DNA of 9,423 nt from positions 1 through 9,423 of the forward strand of contig JAHZKS010000084.1 of the NCBI GenBank assembly GCA_022600235.1. Reading direction: 5' to 3'. The position numbers and the translations under genes are program-made. Positions 8,151-9,423 of this stretch are shown in pieces. Positions within the stretch are counted from its first letter, which is position 1. Each line of letters starts with the position of its first letter. The notes below the pieces were generated by a model. That model was not told the DNA's origin. It did no database searches and was given only the letters and a program-made list of their open reading frames with translations. This DNA is from Alphaproteobacteria bacterium (lineage in GTDB: Bacteria; Pseudomonadota; Alphaproteobacteria; Rickettsiales; JABSSG01).

Positions 8151-9423
8151 ATGTTCAATAACACACAAGCAAATATTAAAAATACTATTTATGCACCTTG
8201 TTCCCCAGTGCAAAAATCCGGTATTATAGTTATCAGAATATCTGGATCTGATGTGAAAAAAGTTATAACAGACCTAAACTGCTCTAGTTTACAGACAAGA
8301 CATGCTACACTTACAAATATATACCATCCTAAAACAAAGAATCTCATAGATCGATGCATTGCTATCTTCTACGAAGGCCCCAATAGCTTCACCGGCGAAG
8401 ATGTACTAGAACTTAATATACACGGTGGACGTGCAGTACTAGACCTAACACTCAACGCACTATCTAATATAAAGAATCTGAGAGTTGCCGAACCAGGCGA
8501 ATTCTCAATGAGAGCATTTCTTAACAAAAAAATGGACCTAACAGAAGTAGAAGGCTTACAAGATCTCATAAATTCCAACACCGAGGCACAGCACAAACAA
8601 GCCCTAAAACAAACCTCAGGAAAACTAAAAAATATATATGAAGGCTGGCGAAGTTCTCTTCTGGAAATATTAGGAAACATTGAAGCTTATATAGATTTCC
8701 CAGACGAAGATATACCATCTGATTTAGCCCAAACTATAGAAAAAAAGATTTCCACATTAATATTTTCTATAGAACAACATCTGCAAAGCTCCAAAATAGG
8801 AGAAAAACTTATTGAAGGGTTATATATCACTATATTGGGAGCGACGAATGCTGGTAAATCTTCTTTTAATAAATAAAATCTCTAAGAAAGACCTAGCAAT
8901 AGTCTCTAATATTGAAGGTACAACACGTGATGTTATTGAGATTGATCTAGATATATCTGGTTATCCAGTAATTCTAGCTGATACAGCTGGACTTCGTAAT
9001 AGCAATGACCAAATAGAGAATGAAGGTATAAAGAGATCAATAGATAGGGCAAACAAAGCCGATCTAAAAATTATACTTATTGATGGAAGTAAGAAGAATC
9101 CAGAGAAAGAAGTAGCAAAGTTTTTAGATGATAATTCAATTGTTGTAATAAACAAAACTGATTTAATAGAATCTAAAATACCAAATCATATAGAAGGTTA
9201 TAAAGCGATACATCTTTCTATAAAAGATGATATTGGTCTTGATATTTTAATAAAAGAAATTACAGATTTTACTAAAAATTTCTTTGAGAAATCAGATAAC
9301 ACGCCTCTACTTACTAAACAGAGATATAAAGAAAATCTATTAAAATGCAGAGAATGTTTAAAAAATATAGATTTAAACACAGATATAGTACTAGCAGCAG
9401 AAGAACTTAGAATGTCAGCTAAC
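8151..9423 (+). pseudogene. mnmE: tRNA modification GTPase MnmE (TrmE), frameshifted in the G domain; 3' end outside window
   Basis: MnmE works with MnmG to place (carboxy)methylaminomethyl groups on wobble U34 of certain tRNAs, using GTP, FAD and a folate one-carbon donor. Residues 1-241 (8151-8876) hold the folate-binding N-domain ('PNSFTGEDVLELNIHGG' 77-93; 'RVAEPGEFSMRAFLNKKMDL' 111-130), the start of the helical domain and the P-loop GATNAGKSS (230-238). The frame then hits TAA at 8874-8876. From 8866 another frame continues the protein to the window edge: 'INKISKKDLAIVS', G2 'GTTRD', G3 'DTAGLR' with the following 'DQIENEGIKRS' (conserved catalytic Glu), G4 'NKTD', and the returning helical domain ending 'LAAEELRMSAN'. 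One extra base explains the break. Roughly 30 codons, including the expected C-terminal Cys motif, should lie beyond the edge. Everything outside the lesion is conserved, so the break is very recent, tolerated by frameshifting, or a sequence error. The 3' frame has its own ATG at 8848, but starting there would lose the P-loop. Confidence 0.85.
8859..8880 (+). other. Single-base frameshift site in mnmE
   Basis: The reading frame must skip one base between the P-loop serines (TCT TCT, 8859-8864) and the downstream codons AAT AAA ATC (8872-8880). Removing one T from the TTTT run (8864-8867) gives GKSS-LINKI; removing one A from 8868-8869 gives GKSS-FINKI. Either fix restores the family's 10-residue spacing between GKSS and 'AIVS'. 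The short T4 and A-rich runs are places where indel errors or polymerase slippage occur, though they are shorter than classical slippage tracts. Confidence 0.8.

Noticed and set aside
8859..8880. Programmed +1 frameshifting in mnmE
   Set aside because: No prfB-like stop-codon slippery motif, upstream Shine-Dalgarno stimulator or downstream stem is visible, and the T4 and A4 runs are short for transcriptional slippage. An error or a recent mutation is simpler, so it is kept only as an alternative.
8848..9423. Independent gene starting at the ATG at 8848 in the downstream mnmE frame
   Set aside because: The start lies within the P-loop codons read in the wrong frame. The product would be a G domain without its P-loop, which is best explained as the 3' part of a frameshifted mnmE.

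Overview
The window is an AT-rich, gene-dense bacterial chromosome segment. It carries housekeeping genes typical of an alphaproteobacterium, most likely of the order Rickettsiales or a similar host-associated lineage. This placement is inference. It rests on the base composition, the very short spacers, the absence of visible Shine-Dalgarno sequences, the roughly 1600-residue NAD-glutamate dehydrogenase, and a tRNA-Ile(GAT) gene standing alone instead of between 16S and 23S rRNA genes. An ispH gene (MEP isoprenoid pathway) argues against the genus Rickettsia itself, which lacks that pathway, and fits Anaplasmataceae, Midichloriaceae or relatives better.

Layout, left to right. Positions 2-526 (+) are the C-terminal end of an AsmA/YhdP-like envelope protein. 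Four bases later comes an EamA-family transporter (531-1427, +), whose last codons run antisense into tRNA-Ile(GAT) (1406-1482, -). The 104-base gap 1483-1586 is densely packed: a promoter for the tRNA, a hairpin followed by a U-tract reading on the minus strand, and a candidate promoter for ispH (1587-2543, +). ispH meets a rodZ-like gene (2540-3295, -) tail to tail with a 4-base overlap. rodZ lies 9 bases downstream of the large NAD-glutamate dehydrogenase gene (3305-8050, -), so the two probably form one transcript. After a 100-base divergent promoter region, mnmE (8151 onward, +) runs off the right edge. mnmE carries a one-base frameshift inside its GTP-binding P-loop region, although everything on both sides of the lesion is well conserved.

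The genes do not form one pathway. They cover envelope biogenesis and cell shape (AsmA-like, RodZ), transport (EamA), isoprenoid synthesis (IspH), glutamate catabolism feeding the TCA cycle (GDH) and translation (tRNA-Ile, MnmE tRNA wobble modification). I see no phage, transposon, CRISPR, toxin-antitoxin or defence system, and I do not claim a new system. The most interesting points are the mnmE frameshift, the transporter/tRNA antisense overlap, and the placement of the only terminator-like hairpin for the gdh-rodZ strand beyond the far (5') end of ispH. That last point predicts an antisense transcript across the whole ispH gene.
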